Assembly (NCBI RefSeq): GCF_012396485.1
Contig: NZ_JAAXPO010000004.1
Coordinates: 62,001 to 126,000 of the forward strand
Source: Leuconostoc holzapfelii
GTDB lineage: Bacteria; Bacillota; Bacilli; Lactobacillales; Lactobacillaceae
Direction: 5' to 3'
Length of the DNA: 64,000 nucleotides
Of this stretch, positions 34,785 to 45,113 are shown one piece after another. The stretch's first letter is position 1. Each line of letters starts with the position of its first letter. Made by a program: the position numbers and the translations under genes. A model generated the notes under the pieces. The model was given only the letters and a program-made list of their open reading frames with translations, did no database searches and had not been told where the DNA came from.

Positions 34785-36341
34785 TTAATCTGTTTCTTTC
34801 TTATAAGATAGCGCCGCGACGTTGAGTTCACGGTCGCCAAAGCCCTTAGTAAAGCTCACTTCGTGAGACACGATAATGACATTGCCAGGGAACTTATCAA
34901 TCGCTGCTCGCAAGGCATTTTTTGTGCCTTCATCGAGATGGTTTGTCGGCTCATCTAAAATCAAGAAATTACTTGGCTTCATTTCCATAATGGCCAACTT
35001 GACTTTCGTTTGCTCACCACCTGAAAGTTGTTGCAAAGGCTTTTGCGCGTTTTCAGCGTTAATTCCCGCAGCAGCGAGTCGTGTCCGTAACGCCTTAGGT
35101 TCAAGCGTTGGGAAACGGTCTTGCATTTCTTGCAACGGTGTTTTAGCATCGTTGTCCCACTCTAAATCTTGGTCGAAATAGTTGACGACGGCAGATGGTG
35201 AAAATTCAGCTGTCCCATGTAAGGCGGGGATCACGCCAAGAATTGACTTGATCAACGTTGATTTACCCGCCCCGTTGAAACCTTTGAAGACAATTTTTTG
35301 CCCCGTAGTCACTGAGAACGTCACTGGTTCCAAAACCGGTGTCACGTAACCCACCGATAAATCACTCACTGTCAAGGCGTTGGCTGATTGTGAGTTCACG
35401 TAAGGAAAGTTAAACTTAGCTTGCAAGGTATCTGATGGTGGATCAATCTTATCCATCCGAGCCAGCATCTTTTCACGTGATTTGGCTTGCTTTGAGGTTG
35501 AAGCTCGGGCCTTGTTCTTGGCAATAAACTTTTGGGCCTTTTCAATTTCACCCTGTTGCTTCTCATATTGACGTAACTGTTGCTCTGCCCGTTCTTCTTT
35601 TTGCCGCATAGCTTTGGTGAATGAGCCACGATACTTGGTAATCTTACCAAATGAGACATCAATGATCGCGTTCGTCACCTTGTCCAAAAAGTCAAAGTCA
35701 TGGGAAATGATCAAAGCTGCGCCGTCATAAGTTTGCAAGAAATCCTGCAACCACGCAATGTGGGCGACGTCCAGATAGTTTGTCGGCTCATCCAAAATGA
35801 TGACGTCATCATTTTCCAATAGTAACTTCGCCAAAATGACTTTGGCACGTTGACCACCAGACATTTGTTCCAATTCCCGATCACGCCCGATGGCTTCTAA
35901 CCCAAGACCGGAAATGACACGTTCGATTTGCGTATCGACGTCATAAAAACCAGCCGCATCTAGTTCTTCTTGCATGCGGCCAGCACGGTCTAGCAATTTA
36001 TCGTTCATGGTTTCCGCGTACTCATTGTAGAGTGCGGTGATGCGGTCTTGCTTATCATATAAGTCTTGATAAGCCGTATGCAAAAAATCAACCAAATTCA
36101 TGCCATCCGGAATTTCGGCATACTGGTCCAAATAGCCAATTTTTAGGCCTTTTTGCCAATCGATTTTCCCAGACAAGGGTAATTCTTGTCCCGTAATAAT
36201 CTTAATTAGGGTTGATTTGCCCGCACCGTTTTGCCCAACAATGCCCATGTGTTCGCCTTGTTGTAATTCAAAGGCGGCGTCTTCATATAAAGTTTTTTCT
36301 GCGTAGGCCATTGTAAGGCTACTGACTTCTAATAATGCCAT
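34785..36341 (-). CDS. ABC-F family ATPase
   Basis: 518 residues with two ABC domains and no membrane segment. Domain 1 has GQNGAGKST, MSGGQRAKV and IILDEPTNYLD. Domain 2 has GFNGAGKST, LSGGEQTKV and LILDEPTNHLD. The linker (residues 240-310) is rich in Lys/Gln/Glu, as in ABC-F ribosome-associated factors. Such proteins act in translation or antibiotic target protection; the subgroup is not certain. No Shine-Dalgarno precedes the ATG at 36341, and a TAAACT -10-like box ends only 7 bases before it. Confidence 0.88.
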   Translation of the reverse strand: MALLEVSSLTMAYAEKTLYEDAAFELQQGEHMGIVGQNGAGKSTLIKIITGQELPLSGKIDWQKGLKIGYLDQYAEIPDGMNLVDFLHTAYQDLYDKQDRITALYNEYAETMNDKLLDRAGRMQEELDAAGFYDVDTQIERVISGLGLEAIGRDRELEQMSGGQRAKVILAKLLLENDDVIILDEPTNYLDVAHIAWLQDFLQTYDGAALIISHDFDFLDKVTNAIIDVSFGKITKYRGSFTKAMRQKEERAEQQLRQYEKQQGEIEKAQKFIAKNKARASTSKQAKSREKMLARMDKIDPPSDTLQAKFNFPYVNSQSANALTVSDLSVGYVTPVLEPVTFSVTTGQKIVFKGFNGAGKSTLIKSILGVIPALHGTAEFSPSAVVNYFDQDLEWDNDAKTPLQEMQDRFPTLEPKALRTRLAAAGINAENAQKPLQQLSGGEQTKVKLAIMEMKPSNFLILDEPTNHLDEGTKNALRAAIDKFPGNVIIVSHEVSFTKGFGDRELNVAALSYKKETD

Positions 36342-36378
36342 AAGTTTAAGTTTACCATAAAAAGCGCGTATGCGGGAT

Positions 36379-36392
36379 TGTAAACGTTCTCA
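36379..36392. promoter_or_regulatory. cre-like site between ABC-F and VOC genes
   Basis: TGTAAACGTTCTCA matches the CcpA consensus TGWAARCGYTWNCW at 13 of 14 positions. It overlaps the presumed -35 area of the ABC-F promoter and lies before the VOC promoter. Confidence 0.5.
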
Positions 36393-36402
36393 TTGTGCTG
36401 AG

Positions 36403-36430
36403 TTGAAAAATAACACGATTCAGCTATACT
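36403..36430 (+). promoter_or_regulatory. Promoter of the VOC gene
   Basis: TTGAAA (36403-36408) and TATACT (36425-36430) with a 16-base spacer. The ATG at 36439 begins 9 bases after the -10, so the transcript should start at or next to the start codon. Confidence 0.7.
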
Positions 36431-36438
36431 TATATATT

Positions 36439-36771
36439 ATGAAACCACGTAAATTAAACATTAAAACAATTCCAGCAACCGATACGAACCGCGCCTACCG
36501 TTTTTGGCGCGATGTATTTGATTTGCCCCAATCCGGGCATCAATCTGGGCGCCATTTGACCCTAGATAACGAAGACATTGTCTTTGTCCCCGGTGAGCCA
36601 ACCGATCAACTTGAATTGCTGGTCCGCGATCACCAAGCTGACCTACAAAAACATTTAAAAAACAATTTTGTGACGGTAGTTGGTGAGCCTGAACCACGTT
36701 TTGGTGACAAAATTGCGATTAAAATCAATGATTCAGAAGGTAACCTGATTACCATTGAAGCCAACGTATAA
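36439..36771 (+). CDS. VOC (glyoxalase/bleomycin-resistance-like) protein
   Basis: 110 residues with a single vicinal-oxygen-chelate half: AYRFWRDVFDLPQ near residue 19, GRHLTLDNEDIVFVPG, and the C-terminal AIKINDSEGNLITIEAN. Function unknown: relatives are glyoxalases, dioxygenases or drug-binding proteins. The ATG has no ribosome site; the promoter position suggests a leaderless message. Confidence 0.75.
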   Translation: MKPRKLNIKTIPATDTNRAYRFWRDVFDLPQSGHQSGRHLTLDNEDIVFVPGEPTDQLELLVRDHQADLQKHLKNNFVTVVGEPEPRFGDKIAIKINDSEGNLITIEANV

Positions 36772-36772
36772 A

Positions 36773-36804
36773 AAGACTGACACAACGTGTCAGTCTTTTT
36801 TACT
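36773..36804. terminator. Bidirectional terminator between VOC and ClC genes
   Basis: AAAAAGACTGACAC, loop AAC, GTGTCAGTCTTTTTT: a 13-bp stem serving both convergent genes. The ClC stop codon lies within it. Confidence 0.92.
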
Positions 36805-38088
36805 AGTCTTTGTTTGTAGCACGCGCCGCGACACAGTACTGGCAATCAAAATGCCAATGGCAAGCGGTAAGATGGCCGAGCCATCCAGATGTGTAATTTC
36901 AATCAACATAAACATCGCCATCAACGGCGCCTGTTGTGACGCTGCCAGTAACGTGCCAGCGCCTAAAACTGCCCCCTGGCCAATCGTCATACCCGGTACC
37001 CAACCGGACAAGAAGAATCCTAACACCGCGCCCAAAGCACTTCCTATGGCAATCGATGGTGTCAAAGTGCCACCCGAAGCCCCAGAACGAATGGTCAAAA
37101 CGGTCACAATGACTTTGAGCAAAGCGCCAAGCACAAGTACGCCGATGATGTCCCAATGTGAACTATTCATCGCAAATTGTGCTAACGCACGCCCATTGCC
37201 CATGATTTCTGGGAAAAAATACGCCACAATCCCAGTCAATAAGGCAGCCAGCGGCAGTTGCCAAAGTATCTGCCTGTTTTTTGTTTGGTGCTGTTCAGCC
37301 CATTGAAAACATTTTCTAAACCAACCACCAGCTAACCCGCTCAAAGGCGCCAAGACTAGTACAAAAACCACGCTGCTCATCGAAAAACGGACATCATTGA
37401 GTAGATAATACGGTTGAAAACCTTTCACTAGTGCGCCCATTAGCATCGCGATGGTGGCCATCGTCAAGCTCACACCAACGGTTTTTAAACTAAACTTCTT
37501 ATATAAAACTTCCACTGAGAAAAACATACCCGTTAATGGGGCAATGTAAATTCCCGCAAAGCCCGCACCAGCCGCCGCTGTCATTAACAAACGTTTATCT
37601 TCAGTTGATAAACTTGTCCAATGCAGGCGTTCTAAAAGCGCCGACCATTGTTGCGCCAAGACCGCACCGGCTTCACGTGGGGCCAATTCACGGCCAATCG
37701 AGCCACCCGTTCCAACATAAAAAATTTGTGTCAGCACGTGAACCATCGTTTGCCAAAAAGGCATCTTCTCCCCCGCTAAAGCACTTTTAATGCTCACAGT
37801 TGGGGTCGTTTTTGTACGCAAAAACCACCAGATAACCGCAGCAATCACACCACCTGCAAAAACTGACAGTAATCTAATCAGTGCTGGGGTGCCGGTCGGT
37901 GCGGGTACTTGAGCAGTTTCACCAAAATGTAAAAAACATTGCTCAATGACTTCCAAAAACAAGGCTAATAGCATCGAACTCAAGCCAACAATGACCCCTA
38001 AAACCAAGGTAGACAAGACAAGCAAACAACTTGGCTGTTGATACCAAGGAGATGGTTGGCGCTTTTTTTGTATCATTTTAACATTCAT
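36790..38088 (-). CDS. ClC-family chloride channel/transporter
   Basis: 432 residues with about ten membrane helices. Characteristic motifs are GTGGSIGRELAPREAG (the GKEGP-type region) and SGASGGTLTPSIAIG. No C-terminal CBS domains. Such proteins exchange chloride or fluoride and protons in bacteria. It ends in the terminator shared with the VOC gene. Confidence 0.9.
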   Translation of the reverse strand: MNVKMIQKKRQPSPWYQQPSCLLVLSTLVLGVIVGLSSMLLALFLEVIEQCFLHFGETAQVPAPTGTPALIRLLSVFAGGVIAAVIWWFLRTKTTPTVSIKSALAGEKMPFWQTMVHVLTQIFYVGTGGSIGRELAPREAGAVLAQQWSALLERLHWTSLSTEDKRLLMTAAAGAGFAGIYIAPLTGMFFSVEVLYKKFSLKTVGVSLTMATIAMLMGALVKGFQPYYLLNDVRFSMSSVVFVLVLAPLSGLAGGWFRKCFQWAEQHQTKNRQILWQLPLAALLTGIVAYFFPEIMGNGRALAQFAMNSSHWDIIGVLVLGALLKVIVTVLTIRSGASGGTLTPSIAIGSALGAVLGFFLSGWVPGMTIGQGAVLGAGTLLAASQQAPLMAMFMLIEITHLDGSAILPLAIGILIASTVSRRVLQTKTSKKD

Positions 38089-38374
38089 GTCATTTTGACC
38101 TACAATTTCTATGCTTTAAAACTATTTTAGCCTTTTGATAAAAAAGGCACAATTGGTTTAAATTATAACATATTGAGATAGATAATTTTTCATAAATTCA
38201 TGACGTTAATTGTATAATGGGTTATTATTTGACATGTCAAGCACTTAGCACGCTGATCAGACCGTCTTTTAGCATACAAGCACACGAAGTTTATTTTTTG
38301 TCATTACAATATTGATGTTATTTAAGCATTTCTTAATCATTCAGCAAATGATATACGTTTAACATTTACTCCTA

Positions 38375-38380
38375 TATAAT
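38375..38380 (+). promoter_or_regulatory. Candidate -10 of the dextransucrase promoter
   Basis: TATAAT at 38375-38380 lies 45 bases before the TTG start; the -35 is weak. The 298-base gap from 38089 is AT-rich. It also holds a second TATAAT near 38213 and a palindrome TTGACATGTCAA at about 38229-38240 that could be a regulator site. Confidence 0.5.
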
Positions 38381-38425
38381 TTTTTATTGTTTCATCAAAC
38401 AAATAGTTTACGGGAGAAAAAGATT

Positions 38426-41400
38426 TTGGGAAACGACACACAAGTAAGAAAAAAACTCTATAAAGCAGGTAAGAATTGGGTTGTTGGTGGTATCATGACC
38501 ACCATCGCCGCCCTGGCACTTGTCACTGGCACAACGACGGCTGCTGCCGATACGACAACGACGTACTCAGGTTCTAGTGTGGTGGCACCACAACCAACAA
38601 CAACGCCTGACACCATAATACAAGTTGCCACGCCAGCGGCCACAAACACCACGACACAGACACCCGTTGCGGACCCCGCCACGGCCTCAACGTCAGAACC
38701 GGCCACGCCAGCACCTGCGCAAACGGCGCAACCAGCAACCGACACTACCCCAGCAGCCCCACAAACAGGCTACGTCGAAAAAGACGGCGCTTGGTACTAT
38801 GTCAACGCTGATCAATCTTATGCCAAGGGACTCACAACTATTGCGGGCCACTTGCAATACTTTGATGCTACAGGGCGTCAAACAAAGGGTGCCTATGTCA
38901 CAGAAAATGGTAAGACTTACTATTTTGACGCCAATACGGGGAACGCCCTCACTGGCTTACAACACGTTGCTGGCCAAACCGTAGCCTTTAATGCGCAAGG
39001 CGAACAAATTTTCAGCGACTTTTACACAACCACTGATGGCCAAACGTATTACTTTGGTGCCAATGGTCAAGCTGCAGTCGGCGTAACGAGTATCGCTGGC
39101 CACAATTACTACTTTGATGCTGCCGGTCAACTAAAGAAAGGTTATGCTGGCGACATTGACGGCCAAGTGCGGACATTTGATGCCACGACTGGTCAAGAAG
39201 TTTCTGCAACTGACAGCCAGATCACCGAAGGTTTGACAGCACAAAACGATGACTACACGGCGCACAATGCTGTTCACAGCACTGATAGTGCGGATTTTGA
39301 TAACTTTGATGGCTATTTGACGGCATCATCTTGGTATCGTCCAACCGACATTTTACGCGATGGTAAAAACTGGGAACCGTCAACCGCCAATGACAAGCGG
39401 CCTATTTTGTCCGTCTGGTGGCCTGACAAACAAACCCAAGTCAACTACTTAAACTACATGGCGCAACTGGGGCTCGTTGAAAACCCAACCCCTTATACGC
39501 TTAAAGACGATCAAGCTGCCTTGAACAAGGCCAGCGAAACGTTGCAACAAGCCATTGAAACCAAGATTGGGTTGACAAACAGCACCGACTGGCTGAAGAC
39601 AGCGATGGCGAACTTTATCACCACACAGCCACAATGGAACCAAACGAGTGAAGATCCTAACAGTGATCATTTGCAAAAGGGGGCTTTGACATTTGTGAAC
39701 AGCCCCCTCACCCCAGATACAAACTCTGCATTCCGTTTGCTCAACCGCACCCCAACGAACCAAACAGATACGCAAAATTATACGGTGGATAATTCAAAGG
39801 GTGGCTACGAATTATTGTTGGCCAACGATGTAGACAACTCAAACCCCGTCGTGCAAGCCGAACAATTAAACTGGTTACACTACTTGATGAACTTTGGTTC
39901 AATTACCGCAAACGATGCTGACGCAAACTTTGACGGTATTCGTGTCGACGCTGTCGACAACGTTGATGCTGATTTGTTGCAAATTGCCGCCGATTACTTT
40001 AAGGCCGCTTATGGTGTCGACAAAAACGACGCCACAGCCAACCAACACCTCTCAATTTTGGAAGACTGGAGTCACAACGATCCTCTTTACGTCAACGACT
40101 TTGGGGATAACCAATTGACGATGGATGACTATGCCCACACGCAACTCATTTGGTCATTAACTAAGAACTCCGACATTCGTGGTACGATGCAACGTTTCAT
40201 GGATTTCTACTTGGTGAACCGTAGCCAAGATAGCACGGAAAACACGGCCACACCAAACTATAGTTTCGTGCGTGCCCACGATAGTGAAGTGCAAACAGTT
40301 ATTGCCCAAATCGTTTCCGATTTGCACCCTGACGTTGAAAACAGCTTGGCACCAACACCGGAACAGCTGGCGGAAGCCTTCAAAGTCTATAATGAAGACC
40401 AAAAGTTAGCCGACAAAAAGTACACGCAATTCAACATGCCAAGTGCTTATGCCATGTTGTTGACCAACAAAGACACGGTCCCACGGGTTTACTATGGTGA
40501 TCTTTACACGGATGACGGTCAATATATGGCCACAAAATCCCCTTATTTCAATGCGATTGATGCTTTGCTCAAGGCCCGCATTCAATATGTCGCTGGTGGT
40601 CAAGCCATGGCTGTAGACAATCACGACATTTTGACTTCTGTGCGTTACGGTAAAGGTGCCATGACCGCCACTGATAAGGGCGATGCTGACACACGGACCC
40701 AAGGGATTGGGGTCATCATCAGCAATAACAAAGATTTGACTTTGCAAGCTGGTGAAACGGTGACGTTGCACATGGGGGCTGCCCACAAAAAGCAAGCCTT
40801 CCGCTTGTTGTTAGGCACAACGCAAGATGGCTTGGACTATTACAACACCGATGATGCACCTATTCGTTATACCGATAACAACGGTGATTTAATCTTCAAT
40901 AATCAAGATGTCTACGGCGTCCAAAACCCACAAGTTTCTGGCTTCTTAGCCGTTTGGGTACCCGTTGGTGCCACGGACACCCAAGATGCCCGCACCGCAT
41001 CTGATACGACTAGTCACAATGATGGTAAGACTTTCCATTCCAACGCTGCATTGGATTCACAAGTGATTTACGAAGGTTTCTCAAACTTCCAAGCCTTCGC
41101 CACAACACCAGATGAATACACAAACGCTGTGATTGCCAAGAATGGGTCATTGTTTAAGGACTGGGGTGTAACAAGCTTCCAATTGGCCCCACAATACCGT
41201 TCAAGTACAGACACCAGTTTCTTGGATTCAATCATTCAAAACGGTTATGCTTTCACTGATCGTTATGATCTTGGTTTCGGCACACCAACTAAGTACGGCA
41301 CAGTAGATCAACTACGTGATGCGATCAAAGCCTTGCATGCTAGTGGCATTCAAGCCATTGCCGACTGGGTCCCTGACCAAATTTACAACCTCCCTGGTCA

Positions 41401-42874
41401 AGAACTTGCCACAGTGACACGGACGAACTCATACGGTGACAAAGATCCCAACTCAGACATTGAAAATTCACTTTACGTGATTCAAAGTCGTGGTGGCGGA
41501 CAATACCAAGCCCAATACGGTGGTGCCTTCCTCGGTGACTTGCAAGCGATGTATCCGTCATTGTTTGAAACAAAGCAAATTTCAACGAACTTACCAATGG
41601 ATCCATCAACTCGTATCACGGAATGGTCTGGTAAATACTTCAACGGCTCAAACATTCAAGGTAAGGGTGCCGGCTATGTCTTGAAAGATGCTGGTTCAAG
41701 CACTTACTATCACGTGGTCTCTAACAACAACGACGCCACATACTTGCCAAAGCAATTGACCAATGACCTATCAGAAACTGGTTTCACGCACGACAACCAA
41801 GGTATCATTTACTACACATTAAGCGGTACGCGTGCGCAAAACAGCTTTGTCCAAGACAATTCAGGGAACTATTACTACTTTGACAACACTGGTCATTTGG
41901 TGACTGGTTTCCAAACCATCAACACCCATCACTACTACTTCTTGCCAAACGGTATTGCATTGATGCAAGCCTTCTTCCAAAATTCTGATGGTTCAACCAT
42001 TTACTTCGATAAGCGCGGCCAACAAGTCTTCAACCAATACATCGTTGACCAAACTGGGGCAGCTTACTACTTTGGCACTGATGGTCGTATGGCTATCAAC
42101 GGCTTCACGGATGTCGATGGTCACCGCCAATACTTCGATCAAAGCGGTCATCAACTCAAGGATCAATTCATGACTGATGAAAATGGTCACGTATATTACT
42201 TTGAAGCTGGTAATGGGAACATGGCAACCTATCGCTACGCGCAAAACGCCCAAGGCCAATGGTTCTACCTTGGTGGTGACGGCATTGCGTTGACAGGTTT
42301 GCAAAACATTAACGGCGCCAACCAATACTTCTACGCCGATGGCCACCAAAGTAAGGGTGAATTCGTCGTCTTAACTGACAAGACCATCTACACGAATGCT
42401 ACAACGGGTAACCTAGTCGTTGGTGTGCAACACTTGGCTGGTAAGACTTACGTCTTCGCCACAGATGGTGCGATGCTCACAAACCAATATTACGAACTTG
42501 CTGCTGATCAATGGCTGCACTTAAGTGCGCAAGGTCAAGCTGATACTGGTTTGACAACCGTTGGCGACCACTTGCAATACTTTGGTACTGATGGCGTCCA
42601 AGTGAAGGGTGCCTTTGTGACTGATCCAGCCACACAAGCCACTTACTACTTTAACGCGACAACTGGCGATGCCATTGCCAACCAATACTTCCATATTAAG
42701 GGCGATTGGTATTTGACAGACAGTGACGCACGCCTTGTCAAAGGCTTTAAAGTCGTCAACAACAAAGTCCAACATTTTGATGAAACAACTGGTGTGCAAA
42801 CGAAGTCAACGCATTTGACAAAAGCACAAAAACAATATATTTTCGATCACAACGGTGATCTCGTTAATATGTAA
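38426..42874 (+). CDS. dsr: Secreted dextransucrase (GH70)
   Basis: 1482-residue extracellular glucansucrase that polymerises the glucose of sucrose into alpha-glucan. A KxYKxGKxW-type signal ([11 protein letters not shown]) precedes cleavage near residue 44. A Thr/Ala/Pro-rich stretch and YG-type glucan-binding repeats run to about 240. The core follows, with nucleophile Asp508 ([11 protein letters not shown]), acid/base Glu546 (ILEDW) and Asp619 (RAHDSEV). The permuted motif [13 protein letters not shown] lies near 976, and C-terminal repeats run from about 1130. SEV after the stabiliser is typical of dextran-forming enzymes. The TTG at 38426 is preferred, with GGGAG 9 bases upstream; the frame opens at another TTG, 38387. 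Confidence 0.96.
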   Translation: MGNDTQVRKKLYKAGKNWVVGGIMTTIAALALVTGTTTAAADTTTTYSGSSVVAPQPTTTPDTIIQVATPAATNTTTQTPVADPATASTSEPATPAPAQTAQPATDTTPAAPQTGYVEKDGAWYYVNADQSYAKGLTTIAGHLQYFDATGRQTKGAYVTENGKTYYFDANTGNALTGLQHVAGQTVAFNAQGEQIFSDFYTTTDGQTYYFGANGQAAVGVTSIAGHNYYFDAAGQLKKGYAGDIDGQVRTFDATTGQEVSATDSQITEGLTAQNDDYTAHNAVHSTDSADFDNFDGYLTASSWYRPTDILRDGKNWEPSTANDKRPILSVWWPDKQTQVNYLNYMAQLGLVENPTPYTLKDDQAALNKASETLQQAIETKIGLTNSTDWLKTAMANFITTQPQWNQTSEDPNSDHLQKGALTFVNSPLTPDTNSAFRLLNRTPTNQTDTQNYTVDNSKGGYELLLANDVDNSNPVVQAEQLNWLHYLMNFGSITANDADANFDGIRVDAVDNVDADLLQIAADYFKAAYGVDKNDATANQHLSILEDWSHNDPLYVNDFGDNQLTMDDYAHTQLIWSLTKNSDIRGTMQRFMDFYLVNRSQDSTENTATPNYSFVRAHDSEVQTVIAQIVSDLHPDVENSLAPTPEQLAEAFKVYNEDQKLADKKYTQFNMPSAYAMLLTNKDTVPRVYYGDLYTDDGQYMATKSPYFNAIDALLKARIQYVAGGQAMAVDNHDILTSVRYGKGAMTATDKGDADTRTQGIGVIISNNKDLTLQAGETVTLHMGAAHKKQAFRLLLGTTQDGLDYYNTDDAPIRYTDNNGDLIFNNQDVYGVQNPQVSGFLAVWVPVGATDTQDARTASDTTSHNDGKTFHSNAALDSQVIYEGFSNFQAFATTPDEYTNAVIAKNGSLFKDWGVTSFQLAPQYRSSTDTSFLDSIIQNGYAFTDRYDLGFGTPTKYGTVDQLRDAIKALHASGIQAIADWVPDQIYNLPGQELATVTRTNSYGDKDPNSDIENSLYVIQSRGGGQYQAQYGGAFLGDLQAMYPSLFETKQISTNLPMDPSTRITEWSGKYFNGSNIQGKGAGYVLKDAGSSTYYHVVSNNNDATYLPKQLTNDLSETGFTHDNQGIIYYTLSGTRAQNSFVQDNSGNYYYFDNTGHLVTGFQTINTHHYYFLPNGIALMQAFFQNSDGSTIYFDKRGQQVFNQYIVDQTGAAYYFGTDGRMAINGFTDVDGHRQYFDQSGHQLKDQFMTDENGHVYYFEAGNGNMATYRYAQNAQGQWFYLGGDGIALTGLQNINGANQYFYADGHQSKGEFVVLTDKTIYTNATTGNLVVGVQHLAGKTYVFATDGAMLTNQYYELAADQWLHLSAQGQADTGLTTVGDHLQYFGTDGVQVKGAFVTDPATQATYYFNATTGDAIANQYFHIKGDWYLTDSDARLVKGFKVVNNKVQHFDETTGVQTKSTHLTKAQKQYIFDHNGDLVNM

Positions 42875-42876
42875 TT

Positions 42877-42913
42877 TAAAAAGCCGACTCAGTTAAACTG
42901 AGTCGGCTTTTTG
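42877..42913. terminator. Bidirectional terminator after dextransucrase
   Basis: AAAAGCCGACTCAGTTT paired with its complement, T-run on both strands, between the convergent dextransucrase and EAL genes. Confidence 0.93.
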
Positions 42914-42922
42914 TTGTGTGCC

Positions 42923-43600
42923 TTACGGTGTTGTTTCTTGATTACTGAAATAGTAACCCTGTTGGTGCTTAATGCCTAAGTCAAATAACCGGACCACTTG
43001 CGCTTCTTCAGAGACGCCTTCCATAATAACATCGACATTAATCGCTGCCATTTTGGCATCAAAACGGGTTAAACGTCGTTGGAATGATGGCATTGGCAGC
43101 TGTTTCATCGCCTCATAAGAAATTTTGACGCCAATAATGCCTAGTTCATCAGCCTCTGCGGCATCCAGATGTGAATGGACATTAATATCATCTAAAACAA
43201 CACGATACCCTTGGCTTTTAGCATATAAAATAAAATCTGTAATAACAGTTTTCTTAGCAACATATTCGCGTTCAGTAATTTCTAGGATAATTGACGTCGA
43301 AAGGTCACTTAAATTTTCCAAGAAAGTATGTGTTGCAGCATATTCCAGTTGACTGATTTCAATATTAATAGATATTGTATTGATTTTTTCTGATTGCAAC
43401 ATCAGACGAATTTGTTGTTCAAAGAACAGCAAAAACCGTGCATTCCCAGCTTCATCAGCAATCAGATCAAAGAATTTTTGTCCCGGAAAACAATTCGTTC
43501 GCATTTCCCGTAACAATAATTCATAAAACTGAACTTCATATTCACGATAATTATTCAAAGCTACGATGGGCTGCGCGTTAAAGTAAAACTTTTTTTCCAT
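42923..43600 (-). CDS. EAL-domain protein (cyclic di-GMP phosphodiesterase-like)
   Basis: 225 residues, almost only the EAL domain. Recognisable catalytic positions are Glu27 in the EAL-equivalent ELL (YELLLR), SINIEI near 80, EITERE near 111, DDIN near 135 (usual DDFG), Lys in VKIS near 156, Glu in MEGVSEE and the terminal QGYYFS. Metal and general-base residues look kept, so it may hydrolyse c-di-GMP, but the DDIN loop differs from consensus. It lies convergent with dextransucrase and next to a GGDEF gene. Confidence 0.85.
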   Translation of the reverse strand: MEKKFYFNAQPIVALNNYREYEVQFYELLLREMRTNCFPGQKFFDLIADEAGNARFLLFFEQQIRLMLQSEKINTISINIEISQLEYAATHTFLENLSDLSTSIILEITEREYVAKKTVITDFILYAKSQGYRVVLDDINVHSHLDAAEADELGIIGVKISYEAMKQLPMPSFQRRLTRFDAKMAAINVDVIMEGVSEEAQVVRLFDLGIKHQQGYYFSNQETTP

Positions 43601-43824
43601 ACAACAAATCGCCTTTCATTTTTTGGAAGGTGTTACTGCGGATCATGTCTATGTTTGACGTTTGTCCAATATTGTCATTGATTTAATCGCTCTAACGACC
43701 CTTTGTTAATAAAAATCATAATATCGTAACTTATTAATATTAATATATTTTATGATATTTAGCAACGCTTTTCGTATAATTAGAAAAAGTTTTTTCGTGG
43801 TATATCAGGTTATTTTACATTTTT

Positions 43825-43885
43825 CTGGCAAAACAGCTACCACAGTTAACCCCCTTATTAACTTATGATACTTGCTGTTTGCCAG
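43825..43885. repeat. Inverted repeat after the GGDEF gene
   Basis: CTGGCAAAACAGC (43825-43837) and GCTGTTTGCCAG (43874-43885) pair with one bulge and enclose a smaller AGTTAA hairpin. No T-tract follows on either strand. It sits directly beyond the GGDEF stop in an otherwise AT-rich 292-base gap. Confidence 0.6.
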
Positions 43886-43892
43886 TAGGCAT

Positions 43893-44984
43893 TTATAAAA
43901 CTTCAATCATTGTTTGTTTACGGCCAGCATGTTTTGATTGATAAAGTAGTTGGTCGGCAGCTTCCAATGTCGTCATCGGATCAAAAGCATGATTTTTAAG
44001 ATAGGCTACACCAGCTGAAAAACTCATTCGTTCTGGTAATTGTTCCATCGTCACACACTGAATAGTATCTTGCAGTTGGTCAAATACTTCTTTCATCGTT
44101 TTGCCTGCAACCGCTTTGATGGTCACAACGAATTCTTCACCACCATAACGATACAATTCGAAATTATTAGTCCCCAGCTGTTCAATCAAATTTTGGTGAA
44201 TATGTTTAGAAAAAGTAATCAATGTCTGATTGCCTATATTATGGCCATATTGATCATTCACTTTTTTAAAGTAATCTAAATCCAAAATCGCAATTGCTAA
44301 GGTTTCTTCGTTGAATTGTTGTGACCCAAAATCTTTGTATAAATAATACAAATTGTAAAATTGTGTCAGTTCATCTTTATTCGCCCGCAACGTAATCGCA
44401 TCAATTTCAGCAACCCGCTGCGTGATATACCGGTTAAAATAATGCATCATGATCATAGTAATTAATAACGCAGACACACTAATCACACTGCCTCGCAAAG
44501 TATGTACCCCATAAATCGGTACGAACGTACCAAACAATCGTTCAGCACAAAGCATGATAAACGAGGCCGCACTGATTTTAGCTAATATTGGCACTTTTAA
44601 TAAATTAACTATCACAGTGCCGATATAAGTTAACAACCCGGTCATTAACACCAATAAGACCGTACCTTGTGGTAACGCTGGATTCAACATTGATAAGTAA
44701 GTAATAATGATCAAAGCTGTGAGTAAAAAATACCCCGCACCAATATCATGGCTAACATAAAAATAAACGATTATGGCTAATAAATAATATAGATAAATGT
44801 TACCAATGACCAGCATAGATACCGATAACAAACTATAGATTAAAGGTAAGAAAACAACAACCGTTTCGGCATACCATCCAAACGATTCACGCATTTCATG
44901 AAAATTAAGGATGGTCAGAATTGCAATACCTAAACCGATCAACATGGTGCTTAATACCGAAATATCAAAGAATAAACTCCCCAT
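43893..44984 (-). CDS. Membrane diguanylate cyclase (GGDEF)
   Basis: 363 residues: about six N-terminal membrane helices (residues 1-180), then a GGDEF domain with DELTQFYN, LDLDYFKKVND and RYGGEEF, followed by FSAGVAYL. The catalytic signature is intact, so synthesis of cyclic di-GMP is likely. The RxxD inhibitory site is absent (ELYRYGGEEF). The ATG at 44984 has GGGGGT 5-7 bases upstream; the open frame begins at 45032. It is oriented toward the EAL gene and probably part of the same pathway. Confidence 0.9.
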   Translation of the reverse strand: MGSLFFDISVLSTMLIGLGIAILTILNFHEMRESFGWYAETVVVFLPLIYSLLSVSMLVIGNIYLYYLLAIIVYFYVSHDIGAGYFLLTALIIITYLSMLNPALPQGTVLLVLMTGLLTYIGTVIVNLLKVPILAKISAASFIMLCAERLFGTFVPIYGVHTLRGSVISVSALLITMIMMHYFNRYITQRVAEIDAITLRANKDELTQFYNLYYLYKDFGSQQFNEETLAIAILDLDYFKKVNDQYGHNIGNQTLITFSKHIHQNLIEQLGTNNFELYRYGGEEFVVTIKAVAGKTMKEVFDQLQDTIQCVTMEQLPERMSFSAGVAYLKNHAFDPMTTLEAADQLLYQSKHAGRKQTMIEVL

Positions 44985-45078
44985 AAATACCCCCGAAAAC
45001 TTTTTTAAAAAAGACACACTAATACTCCACATTTTAACATATTATTGTGATCTAACACAGATGTTTTTAACCTATGAA

Positions 45079-45113
45079 ATAAAAAGACGCCCCACAAACC
45101 GTGAGGCATCTCT
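45079..45113 (-). terminator. Terminator of the marR redox operon
   Basis: 10-bp stem GATGCCTCAC with GTGGGGCGTC, then TTTTTATTTC on the minus strand, right after the DUF1304 stop. Confidence 0.85.

Noticed and set aside
38458-38745. Ala/Val-rich antisense frames under the dextransucrase signal and Thr/Pro-rich region
   Set aside because: They mirror the biased codons of the sense strand; no ribosome sites and no recognisable proteins.
43601-43892. Cyclic di-GMP riboswitch before the EAL gene
   Set aside because: I looked for GEMM-type conserved bases on the minus strand and found none; no terminator is present there.
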